This document shows, one piece after another, positions 12,601 to 25,100 of a stretch of 64,000 bases of DNA. Within the stretch, counting starts at the first letter, position 1. Each line of letters opens with the position of its first letter. The stretch is from Oreohelix idahoensis (Eukaryota; Mollusca; Gastropoda; Stylommatophora; Oreohelicidae), in contig JAMPIV010003417.1 of NCBI GenBank assembly GCA_024509875.1, positions 186,001 through 250,000 on the forward strand, given 5' to 3'. Both the position numbers and the translations under genes were made by a program. The notes beneath the pieces were generated by a model, which searched no databases, was not told where the DNA came from, and was given only the letters and a program-made list of their open reading frames with translations.

Positions 12601-15600
12601 GCTAAACAGACAGTTCAACTTAAAATAATTGTGTCCGTGTAACAGGGTAGACTATTAAGTAGCTACAACCGTTAGCCTTATAGTAAAGTATTTTATGAAT
12701 GACTAGTTAGATAAATAAACCACTAGTCAAGAATCAATGACATCATCAGTCATGACACACATGAACCCATGATGTCATCAAACCTTGTGTGGCCTCCATA
12801 CAAGTCAGACCAGAAAACATTTAGATTAGAGAGAACTTTAAACAATGGTTGGTCATCATCACATAGAAACAATAATTTTAGACTAGAGGATTCGTAGTTG
12901 GTTAGGTTAAAGATTATTTCAACAGTCCACTAGCCCCCAAGACCAATCATTAGAAGGTTTCCGGTCTTAACTCCAATGAGAAATACTTCCTCTGGCGAGC
13001 CATAGCACCAGACCAGTATAAAGACTGAGGCATCTTAGTAACCAGTCAGAGCTTGAGACAGTTATCTCAAAGCTAGTGCCAGACCGAAGGTGTTATCTTT
13101 ACCCCTTTGAGACGTGAAGACGTGTTTTTACCTCCTGCTGTAACTTCTCAGGTTTGTGGTGTTAGCCTTAGCTGTTAGCTTAGGCTAGCCTTGTGACTTT
13201 GTTTAATCCAATTTGGTTTAAGTACCAAGAAAGATAGAAATAAGAATGTCCGCACCTATCGTGCCCGTGATTTTAATTGATCTAAACGAAGACTTAGAGG
13301 GAGGCATGCTACATAGACCAGGGACACTGGTAATTACGATCTCAGGGCCGCAGGCCAACAAGGCATCGTATTCTTTAATAGCCAGCATATTAGCTGGACC
13401 AGCCGGCGTCGGCCTGAGTGGCATCGCCACATTGTACCGCTTCGCGGGCCCTTATAAGTGGTATGCCACGTTAACAGCAGCAGCTCAGCTGAAGTACTAC
13501 AAGGGCCTGCACGGAAAAAGATTGGAGTGGACCAACCCTCAGATGAGCATTCAGATTGAGCATCATGACAAAGAAAGATCCAAAGGTGTGCTACATTGGA
13601 TGCCGCCCACGATGAAACCCGAGGCAGTAAAAAGAATAGCGGCGGAAGTGTCGGGAGATAAAGACGTAGAAGTGTACAGGATCAAAAATGCCCACGACAT
13701 GTGGAATTTCCAATACCGACCATCCGAACATAGGATACCGCACTTTGTGCACTTGAAAGCAGCCGAAGACAAAGTACTAAGAATATGGGTGTCCTTGCCC
13801 GGAAGAAGAATACAGTGTGCGGTGTGTGGGCAGGATGACCACTGGGTCAGCCAATGCCCTAGGAAGCGCGCGCCACCCCACCAGGTCAAGAAAACGAGGG
13901 AGGAAGAAACAGCTGTCGAAAAAAAACCAGCAGAGCAAAGCAGGGCAGACGAGCTCCCTACCCCGGATGGCCAGAGATGCCAGTGAAGGTGATGAATATA
14001 CAAAAGTTATAAATAACAAGAAAGAAAAAAAAGAAATCAATAGAAAAAGATTCCTGCTCCAGGCAACAGAGCCTGTGAGGTCAAAAGAAGTAAAACGTAG
14101 TGACAGTAAGTCGCCGAGCAAGCGCTCCCCTAGCCGAAGAGACTTGCCACCATCACCCAGGGCGCCTACACCAGAGCCCTCCCCGAGAGAGAACTTGTCG
14201 ACACCTGTCGCCGATGAGCATGTGATGTCAGCACCTAACAGCAGAAGATCATCACCAACAAGACATGAGGTTCTAGAGGCGCCGACGCCATTCAATACGC
14301 AAGCCCCCTCCTGTTGGGCGGCAACTACAGAAGAGGACGACATGGAGGCCATGTTGTCCCAAGCAGATATCTTCATAGATGGACAAGCCTTTTGAACATG
14401 TGAGTGAATGATTTTACTACTAGAAGTTCTTTCCCCGTGCACTGAGGCCCAGTGCAAACAGACCTGTCCAGTTCCCAAGTATAGGAAAGCCTTGGTTGCA
14501 CCTACAACAAGAATAGACAGTGAGCTGCCGGTGTCCGGAGAAATGAACTTTTTTCCTTTATTTCATAGTGATGTAATTTTAAAAGTAAAACATGTAAACA
14601 CCTATAGTTTAGGAAGTGTGTATTATTATTATTATTATTATTATTATTTAAGAGTTGTGTTTAATGTAGGTAGTTCTTTGATGTTTTTGTTTTTATACAC
14701 AAAACTAACACTGCACGCACCCTTAAATGCGCACAGTTTTAATTAGGCAACCAACCCTCCCCCCTGTCAGGGCGAGAGGGACTGACAACGCAGCGTTGCC
14801 TGCGTTGGGCCCTAATCAGCAGGGCACAACGACCTTTAGCCAGCGACCAGTCACTAATGTGTCGAGTAGTCATTTTACAGACAAGGGTCAGCCCTTATGC
14901 ACCGCTTTGTCAAGAAGTGCAAACATGAATGTATTGAGTGGTTTAGTAATGACAGATAACGGTCAGCCCTTATGCACCGCTCTGTCGAGTAAACTACGTG
15001 AAACAGGTACACCCATTACAACATGTGATAAATCTTTAGATAGTACTTTGCTACCGAGTAATCCATCTATGGCATGTAGCCAGCCCCAGACCACTACATT
15101 GCCTTGTAGTTTAGATATGGCAAGTGGCCACTCTGCCACTTTGCCAGGTAGACAGTTTGCAACAAGTGGCCAACCCTCAGATACCACTTTGTCAAGCAGC
15201 CTTGTTCTAATATCCCTCAATATCAATGGTTTGAGGGATAAGCTGGAGCACATTATCAAACTTATTAAAACAGATAAACCTGATTTTTTGTTCTTGCAAC
15301 AGACAGGGGTTACGACCGACCTACAGGCCAGTCAGATTGTAACTAGATTAGGACTTAAACATGGCTGGTTCGCCCTAGGCCCCAGACATAGTAGTGTCGC
15401 CATCTTACAAATTAATGAAGATTGGGACACAGTACATTATAGAACAGACAGTTGTGGCAGAACTGTCATAATTCAAATACAAAACAAACACAACAAACAT
15501 GACACGCACACACTCATAAATATATACGCACCAGCGACGGAAACCGACCGGCCTAGTTTTTATGACAGACTGTACGACACTATAGATAGGTACTACAAAG

Positions 15601-18600
15601 GAACCAAATTAGTGATAGGAGGAGATTTTAACTGTGTTTTGACAGATTTAGACAGGAGTTCCTTTGGCCCCGAATTACAAAAAAAGAAAATTGAAACATC
15701 CCTATTAATACGACGTTTACAATCCATGATTGACAAACATAACCTAGTAGACGTTTACAGAAAACTACAACCGCAAACACAAGCTTTCACATTTCATGAC
15801 ATGAGAAACCCATATTTTAGACGAGCTTCTAGACTGGACAGAATATACGCAACAAACAGTTACAGCATACACAAAACTCATCACATTAAAAGTACGCTTA
15901 AATACACAGACCATCAGGCAGTATACACAGTTCTAAGTACGGGACACACACATACAGAATTAAAGAGATCCCCGCACTGGAAATTCAACAACAATTTGCT
16001 AAAAAATACTTTCTTTACAGACAAAATAACACAGCTCATTCAGGGTTACACGCAGGACATTCCCAAAAATAACATCGCAGAATATTGGGACCTGCTAAAA
16101 AACACAATAAGAGATAGGTCACAGATTCTAGCTACAACCATACACAGGGCTTTTAAGAGAGAACAAAATTTATTAGAAGATGCCATTAGCTTAACTAAAC
16201 AGATAGATAAAAATAACCCACACATTCATTTTTTAGAAGAGCAATTAGACATTTACAAACAACACACATACCAGGGGGCATTACTCAGGACTAAATTAAA
16301 TACTATTACACAAGAGATACCCAGCAGACAATACTTAGAGATAGAGCAAAACGTTCAACGCAGTAGACAGGTATATGAAATATTAGATATGAATGGTCAA
16401 CATCAGACAGAAGACACTAATATTAGACAAGCCTTTTTAGAATACTACACACAATTATACACTAAGCAGGAAACTAATGCAAACACACAGGATAAATTCC
16501 TACACTATACAAAGCGTTTGAGTGAAGATGAGAGCAGGAAATTAGATGAAACTTTAACTTTGGAAAATTTAAGGGAAGCTATCAGTACTTTCCAAAAAAA
16601 TAAATCACCCGGGCCAGACGGGTTGACTGCAGAATTTTACTTTTTCTTTTTCCCGATTTTAGGCCCTTTATTAATTAAAGTATTTGAAGAAGCCTTCCAG
16701 AAAGGAGAGCTTCCAAATAGTTTGAACGAATCCTTTATTACGTTACTACCTAAAGACAATGCTGACAAAAAGTCAATCAAAAATTACAGGCCTATTTCAC
16801 TGTTAAATACTGATTATAAAATTCTGGCCAAAGCTCTCACCCTGAAGCTCAAACCATTTATGGAAAAAATGATACATACAGATCAACAATGTAGTGTCCA
16901 TGGTAGAAACATTTGTAGACATACACATTTTATAAGAGATTTGATTACATACACGCATGATAGACAGTGTCAAAGTGCAACATTATCACTAGATCAGGAG
17001 AAAGCCTTTGACAGAGTATCGCATTCCTTCTTACATAAAACTTTACAAGCAAACAACATAGGGGAATACTTCAGAACATGGGTAGAAATATTATACAAGA
17101 AACCACACAGTAGAATATTAATTAACCATAGTTTAAGTGAACCAATAAGGCTGTCAAGGTCAGTGAGACAGGGTTGTTGTTTATCGCCCCTTTTATACGT
17201 ACTAACACTAGAACCAGTTCTAGAAAAAATAAGGCAGGACGTAAACATCACGGGAACCTTTGTTCCTGGTAGAGGAGAAAGGAAATTGTTGGCGTACGCT
17301 GATGATACTATATTTCTCCCAGGAACAATAGATTCTATAAAAAACATATTGGAAGTCTTTACAGAGTTTGGATACGCTAACGAATCCAAACTAAATGTTC
17401 AGAAATCTAGTATAATGGGATTAGGCAGATGGGCAAATAAAACAGATTTCCCCTTTCAGTTAACGCAAGTTAACAGAATCAAAATATATGGATTACATTA
17501 TTCCTGCAACCCTCATGACCCCAATACAGAAACGTGGGTAAAATTATTAGATAAAATCCAAAACATGTTAGAAAAGTATAAATATAAGACAACTACCATT
17601 TTTGGGAGAAGCGTCATAGTGAACTGTTTCATTATGCCAAAAATAATTTATACAGCAAATGTCCAAATCATGCCAAAATCAATTGTAACTAAAATAAATG
17701 TACTGATTAGGGATTTTATTTTTAGGAATACGATTAGAGGTATAAAGCTTTTAACTTTAATACAACCTAAGAACAAAGGGGGGATAGCCCTACAGGACAT
17801 TAACACTAAAATTAAAGCTTTAAGGATTAAGTATATAGGGGAGGTTATAAAAAATTCAAGGATGTACCCTTTAGCACATTATTATATAGGATTAAGGTTA
17901 ATTAAGTTACATAAATTAGAAAATAATCAACCCCATTTCTTTGGTACCCCACCACCCTTTTATAAGATATGCTTACAAAACTTAAAAGGAAACGAACATC
18001 TAGTAAAACAAGACACTAAACTAATATACAAACTTTTAGTAGGGGCACAAGAACCTTATTTAGGTACACGGATTAAACGAGGGTACAACCTTTTCATAAC
18101 AGACTACACGCAAAGCTTCACAAACATTCATGCATTAGACGTTAAGCCACAAGCCAAACAAGTCACATACAGGTTACTGTACAGTTTAACACCTATTGTG
18201 AGTGAGTGAGCGATCGGCAAAAAAAGCTGGCAAAGCGCCCCCAAAGTGTAAACTGTGCAGTAGCAACACAATAGAAACAGAGGACCACCTGTTTTACACA
18301 TGTAAAACAGTGGCCCCCACACTAAACAAACTAAGAACACTGATAGCTTCCAAAACACCGCAATCACTTAACATGTACCAAGCGGTCATGTTAAATACTT
18401 TACCTTCGTTACAGAGACAGACAGAACTTAAATTATTAACTCTTTTAGCTGAATTTAGATATTTAGTATGGATATGTAGGAATAGGGCAGTACATGACGG
18501 CATACATTACGACAGTAGAATATTTTCACAAATATATGAACAAATAACAGATGACATAACAAGACAAGTTTAAAATAAATAAGTTTTTTTTGTTTGAATA

Positions 18601-18941
18601 ATATACTTTAAATATTATGCATCACGCCTTCTGTGACCCTGAGTCTTTACAGAAGGCAATGTAACTTTGATAATTTGCTGTGTTCATACTATAAATACCC
18701 ATTGTACCATCACTCATTCATACTTTCATCTACCATCAACTATGGTTTGCCTATTATGTATGTTATAATATTGACGGAATTTGTGTTAAGATTTGTTTGG
18801 AAACGGGGGTTTGGTTTCACAAAATGTTTTAAATTGGGAGGGAAGTGGGAAGGACAGGTTTTGTACCTTTTGCCATTTATCTTTTAATATTATAATGTAA
18901 ATATTGCTTTGTGATATGTTGCACTGCTTATTTGGGGATAT

Positions 18942-19009
<68 letters not shown>

Positions 19010-19065
19010 TGTCATATCTGAGGGGGGGGGCGGGCGGGGGGGGAGAAGGGGGGGGGGGGGGGGGG

Positions 19066-19107
<42 letters not shown>

Positions 19108-22100
19108 TAAAAATGTCATTCTTGTATATAACATTGATGTTGTTTAAAATCTTAGACCCAATAAAGGTTTTTAAAAAAAAAAAAGTTCTTTAGTTTAGGT
19201 TTGGAGCAACCTGGCGCTACATCTACTAGAGAACGAAAAAGCCCTTGACTCCTACGGTTTGGATACTAATATCCAACTAGAGATCCTCTACCGACCAGGA
19301 AAGTTAGTGAACCAGCACTAACCCCTGCCACGATTATGTTTGTGGTTCATTCCACATGAAGTAAGTTCGATCTAGTTTTAATTGAAGTCTCGAATCGTAT
19401 TTTATTTCGCTAGGATTTCCACAGATGTCACAAAACGACTAGAGTATTGAGGAGCCGTAAGCCTTTCGCCTTGGAGGCTAAAGCTGGCAGTTTTACTTTC
19501 CCCCACCAGAAATTCTTATCGAACTGCCACATTTTCCTCATGTTAAAACGAAACGAAATAAAGGATATCTTTTTAATATCTACTGGACTTTTCAAGTAAC
19601 CTGCACTATTGAAGTTTCCTTTGACTGTTCGAGTTACTGATTATATATAACCCTTCAAGATCAATATTAAAACCGTAAAGGCACTTACGAGTTCTCTTAA
19701 TTACCTGGGTTGTTCCTCTCTTCTGGAAGCAACACCTCTGGTGAATAACCAGTCTTCTCCAGAAGAACCCCTACAAAGAAAGTCTTGGGATTATTTCCCT
19801 TATCTCAAGTGAAATACAAATTTACATCCCTTTCCACAAAATCCACTATCACGATCTACACTGTCACACGAGCCTGGACTTTTAGTGCCGTTCCCTTCCT
19901 TCCCCGGTCACATCTGCTACTACAGCAGAATAATTTTGGTGTACAAGTATTTCTCTGTGCGATATGGCATCTTCCAGTAGGCCTAAAGCATATAAAAGAA
20001 ACCGCAATGTTTTGTCAATTGAAACGAAAACAGAATATATCAAGAGACTAGGAAAAGGTGAAACTGTGTCTTCACTTGCGAGGATTTTCAATGTTGGGAA
20101 AGCTACCGTATCTGACATTAAAAGTAAAAAGGATAAAATTATGAGTTTTGCATCGAAATTGGAGAGTGAAAATGGGTCGAAGAAACGTAAAACCATGAGA
20201 AATGCGAAATATTTGAAATTGGAAGAGGCTTTGTATATATGGTGTCTGCAAAGAAGAAGCAAATCGGAACCTATCTCTGGCTCTCTATAGTGTGAAAAGG
20301 CACTTCAGTTCAACAATCAATTTGACGGTCCTCCTGACTTTAAATCTCGTCATGGCATACGAGAACTGGAGATTCAAGGGGAATCTTTATCTAGCGATGC
20401 AACTGCCGCTGAAAATTTTAAAGAAACATTCTTGGCTTTTTTGGAAGAAGAAGGTTATTCACTCGATGATGTGTATAATGCCGATGAGACTGGCTTATAC
20501 TGGAAATCATTGCCTCAAAAATCACTTGCATCTCAGCGCGAAGCAGCTGCCCCTGGGTTTAAAAAGTGCAAAGAGAGAGTAACAATTTTGGTAGCCGCGA
20601 ATGCCAATGGAAGTCATCGTTTACCGGTGCTAATGATCGGCAAAGCCAAAAAAACCACGTTGTTTAAAGAATGTGACATGTCTCCCATTGTGCTACAAAG
20701 CACAGAAGAGTGCTTGGATGAATAGTGAAATATTTCTTGATTGGTATACAAATCAGTTCATCCCAAATGTGAAGAGGTTGAGAGAACAAGAAAAGAAAAC
20801 TGGAAAAGTAATTCTTCTACTGGACAATGCACCATCTCAACCAGAGACGGATACATTGAATGCAGTTGATGCAAATTTTAAAGTAATTTTTCTGCCTCCC
20901 AATGTAACAGCACTGATTCAACCAATGGATCAGGGTGTTATAGCAAAGCTTAAAAAGATGTACAAGAAGGAAGTCCTGCGTCGTTTATTGTTGGCTGAAG
21001 ATGAAGAAAGTGTGGTGGCGTTTTCCAAAAAGCTTAATCTCAAAGACTGCTGCTATATGTTAGCTGATGCTTGGACCACCCTGTCACAAGATAATCTCAA
21101 CAAGGCTTGGAATAGATTGCTTGGGAAAAAAGGAGGAAATTAAACTACTGCAGTGGACACAAATGATGATTGTATAAATGAAGTTGTGGAACTATTTCAA
21201 TGCCCGGATTTTCAGACTGTGACACAGATGATGCACACATGTGGCTAGAAGATGATAATGATTCTGGTTTTCAGTTTTTGAATGACAAAGAAATTTTGTC
21301 TTTTGTGCAAAAAGAAAACCAAATACATGTAGTGACCGATGACGAAGACTCCTCAGAAGTACATGATGTACTTGTAGATTATGAAGAAAACCCAAAACGT
21401 CGACCAAGTCCTGAAGAGGCCTTTATAGCACTAGAATCAGCGATGGCTTGGTACGAGCAAGAAGATGACAGCTGTCCTTCACAGCTTCTGCTGTTGAAGA
21501 GAATGCGGGACTTAGGAACCAAAAGGAGACTATCCAGTTTGGTGCAAAAGAGGATTCCTCATTATTTTAAATAGTGGGCTACATCTGTGCAAGTACATGT
21601 ATACGTAAGTTGCGCCTCGTTTTGAATCGTTTGTAATGTTATTTTGAAAACATTTCTCTTTCTTTAAAAAAAAAAAATTAATACAAGTAGTACATGCACT
21701 GCAGTGTAATGACAGATTTTGGTGATACAGTAATCTAATACAGTGTGGGTATTATTATTACAGTACAAGTAAATATGTTTTATAGTGTATTTTCCTTGTG
21801 ATGGTTAATTATTTTTAGAAATATGTGTACATGTACTCGATACATTATGTAATCCAATTATCCGAACATTTGATTATCCGAACGATGCTCGGTCCCATGG
21901 GGTTCGGATAAATGGAGTTCTACTGTATAAGGTCCAGCTTTTTTATGTGGTGAGGTGACCAGTTCCCTTCCTTGCTACCTTTGCCTTCTCTAAATCAAGA
22001 GCAGAGTCAGGTACCAATTTACAGCTTAGCAAGCTGCAGTGTGACGCTATTAAGATTCAATCCTGGAACCCAATAATTTCACAGTGGAAAGCACTCTAAC

Positions 22101-25100
22101 CGATTAGCAAATCAGACACTCATAGACCAAACAAATTCCAGGTCTAAAAAACTACTTTTCTCTCTTCCAATGTAGCATACTAGAGACAGCCACTACTTCT
22201 TCAACCTTGTCATGTTGTCTTTAATCTCAAAACATAGCAACCAACTGAACTCTCAAAGTCTTCACATCCTTGCCCACCAAAATCATGAGTTTTTACTCAT
22301 CTTTTCACGGACACTATCCAGACAATGGGCACACATATTCACAACCTACTTACAACAATAAAACCAGCCAATGGGATGACACACTCACAACCTCCTTACA
22401 ACAATCAAACCAGCCAATGGGATCACACTCATAACCTACTTACAACAATAAAACCAGCCAATGGGAACACACACTCACAACCTACTTACAACAATCAAAC
22501 CAGCCAATGGGATCACACACTCACAACCTACTTACAACAATCAAACCAGCCAATGGGATGACACACTCACAACCTACTAACAACAATCAAACCAGCCAAT
22601 GGGATCACATATAACATCCCATCTTATGCTCCAAGAACTTACAAACATAATATTAACTAAACTCCCTGTGGAGCACAGGTGTTTGACACCTACAAGTTAT
22701 ATAAGAGCACAAAAACCCTTCTTGACCCCCTGTAGTTGGGGAAAGGGGGGGGGGTCTCTAATGAGACTAAAACAGAATAGGCCTAGTGCTGTCCCAGGCA
22801 TGTCGTAAAAGGCAACAAATACGACGTTGTGCATAGGGATGGCAAACTCATCATATAAAACAAATATACAGAAACCACTGCTGCAAAAGTCTAGGCTTCC
22901 TCATGGGAGCTATCTGCTGTGGTGGCTTCATGCTCCATAAGGAGCTAAAATGAGATGATGATGATGCTGATGATGATGAAGAACCCATTCTCAACAGTAA
23001 CAAACTAACCCACTGATAGCATGTGAGTGAGCACTGAAGGTGTTGGCCAAGTGCAATCCTCCAGATCTTGGTGCCGATAATCTGTCTGGGCTGAGGAAAG
23101 GATTAATGCCGTTGTCCACAGGAAAATCTGAATCCTGGAATGAAATATGGGAAAGTATTACAGATCACACACATCTGGCATATACAGGCATTTCTCATAT
23201 AAGGCGGAATATGTGTTCCTAAAAATCATTGTGTTGTGGAATTTTGCACAATAAAAATAAACAGGGCTTAGGGGAAAAATAGGGTTAGAGGCAAAACACT
23301 CAAAACCTGTACGGTGTCATAAGTAATACACTAAAAAAACAATAACAACCCTGTCACATCTCAGTTTCATGTGTATGGATGATGGAGTGAGTGTAAGTAA
23401 GGGTCACTGAGGTTGTCAACACTTGTTTAACTCAGGGAATGAGTTCATGTCTGACTTCATGTCAGCATTTTGTGACTTGTGCATGCACATGGAGAAAGCT
23501 TGTTAACACAAGTCTGGGTGACTGAGAGAGTACCTGAATGTGACTAGGGGCAGTCTGTGATTTGTGGTCGAGCTGGGTACTCATATTTTGTGACAGTGGG
23601 AAACCACAGTTGTGATGGAAATAGTGATTGTGGATATAGTGATTGTGTCTTACCTAGTGTTGTATAGGCGATGTCTTCCCACCTGGGAGTGTTCCTGGAG
23701 GAACTGTGATAGTGTTCATGGAGAACATGTTAAGGCGATGAGTTCATCCTGCCTTGGAGCTACTGTGGAGTTAGGCGTTGGGTATTGCCCGCCTTGTGGC
23801 TATGTTGTAGCTAGGTTGGAATAAGTACAGGCGTTGTCTGGTTACTGCCTGAGAGCGATTCTTAGAGAATCTTTATGGCGATGGTTCATGCCGCCAATCA
23901 CGTGTAATAAGTTATTCACACCTGGATGGTGTATTACAGGTGCGAGTAGTGCATGCTGCACCTAAGGGAAGTTTATTGCACTGTCTTTGTATGTCAGTGA
24001 AGCCAGTTCGTGAATATTGTAGTTTCCTACAGGCAATGTTAGCCTGAGAACTATGTCAGTGTGCTTGACAATGTGAGTTATATTCAGGACTTGTGTAACA
24101 GTCAAATAAATGTCATAGAACTGTACTAGTGGCGTCATGTTACTTCATACCCCTAGTGTTGTTTGTCATCTACACACGCCACACCTATAATATAGTTCTT
24201 GACAACCCCAGTAAAAAATGCGTTCACAGTTTTAAACATCTTAAATTCATAATAAATCGATAATGGAGGCACTTCTGAAGGATTCTGAGATTTGTCTTTC
24301 AGGTCTTTATATAAAGCTCGTAATTAATGCTTTCTCTTTAATTGTGAGAACATTTGTATTCTTATAACAAGGAATGTTTACTCATGTTTAGGATGCTGTA
24401 CTAAATACTTTCATCAAGAAAAGTACACAAAAGTGGGAGAAAAGTGCAAGACACACTCGTATGGCATGAGGTGTATGTGTAGCATGTGTTTTGTGTATTC
24501 TTCTGCGGGTCACTATGTTCAGCTGGGGGGTGTTTTTGCACTCAACTGATTTACTCGGTAGCGCAAAGCAATAGTCACCTGTGAAAAATCGTGTATGGGG
24601 TCATCCACATATGACATCACACAGTGAGGAGGGGGTCAAAATTTTGTGACATTACAAAAACAGTAGTAGGTTATCACCATCACAACAACAGTCTGATGAG
24701 ATCAAAGAAATATATGAGAATGAAAATGAAGTAAAGTCTAACACAAAAATCAGAATCAATTCACATGTCAAGTCAGTCCTATTGTATGGCTCTGAGCACG
24801 GAGAAAAATAAAAACAGCAACCAAAAAGCTTCAAACTTTCACAAATGAGTAAGCAATGGTAATCTCATAGCAGATTCTGCTGTAGGGGAATGAAGTGTTA
24901 GAGACTTCACAAGACTAGATCAAGCTCAAGAAGTGAGGTAATCAGTTCCCCTCCTTGATGCCTTTGCCTTTTTTGACCTAAGAGTAGAGTCTGGTATCCA
25001 TTTACAGTTGGTGGACTGTAGCCTGATGCCAGTGTTTCCAACCCACAACTTTTGCTGTGACAGGCCTGTGCTGTAACCACAGACACTCTCATAAATGTGT

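Larger units (their letters stand above)
12650..19184 (+). mobile_element. Tx1-clade LINE inserted in the Tigger element
   Basis: Contains ORF1 (13246 onward), ORF2 (14727 onward), a 3'UTR with huge G runs, an AATAAA signal at 19160-19165 and a poly-A tail at 19173-19184. The 5' limit is uncertain, because no target duplication was found; 12650 is only an estimate. The ORF2 motifs SLDQEKAFDRV and PGPDGLTAEFY place it in the Tx1 group of the L1 superfamily. Near full length, so probably recent, but both ORFs have frame breaks. Confidence 0.85.
12327..21925 (+). mobile_element. pogo/Tigger DNA transposon, split by a LINE
   Basis: Ends are perfect 28-base inverted repeats starting CAGTAGAACTCCATTTATCC, flanked on both sides by TA (12325-12326 and 21926-21927), as expected for pogo/Tigger. 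Further ATTATCCGAAC words lie just inside each end. The transposase is at 19964-21574. A Tx1 LINE of about 6.5 kb sits between the left end and the transposase, so without it the element would be about 3 kb. The transposon is itself inserted in a SINE-B copy (flanks 12285-12324 and 21928-22140). Confidence 0.9.

Noticed and set aside
13563..14478. Minus-strand frames of 146 and 233 codons opposite the LINE ORF1
   Set aside because: They are shadows of the plus-strand ORF1, with no domain signal.
14408..14746. 112-codon frame between ORF1 and ORF2 of the LINE
   Set aside because: It spans the (ATT)n microsatellite (poly-Tyr) and the inter-ORF spacer.
18904..19110. Poly-glycine frame
   Set aside because: It is a direct reading of the G run in the LINE 3'UTR.
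23345..24185. Complete solo LTR with TG...CA ends
   Set aside because: Several TG and CA pairs were tried (for example from 23354 or 23588), but none gave matching 5-base flanks or terminal inverted repeats. Only the hairpin chain is reported.
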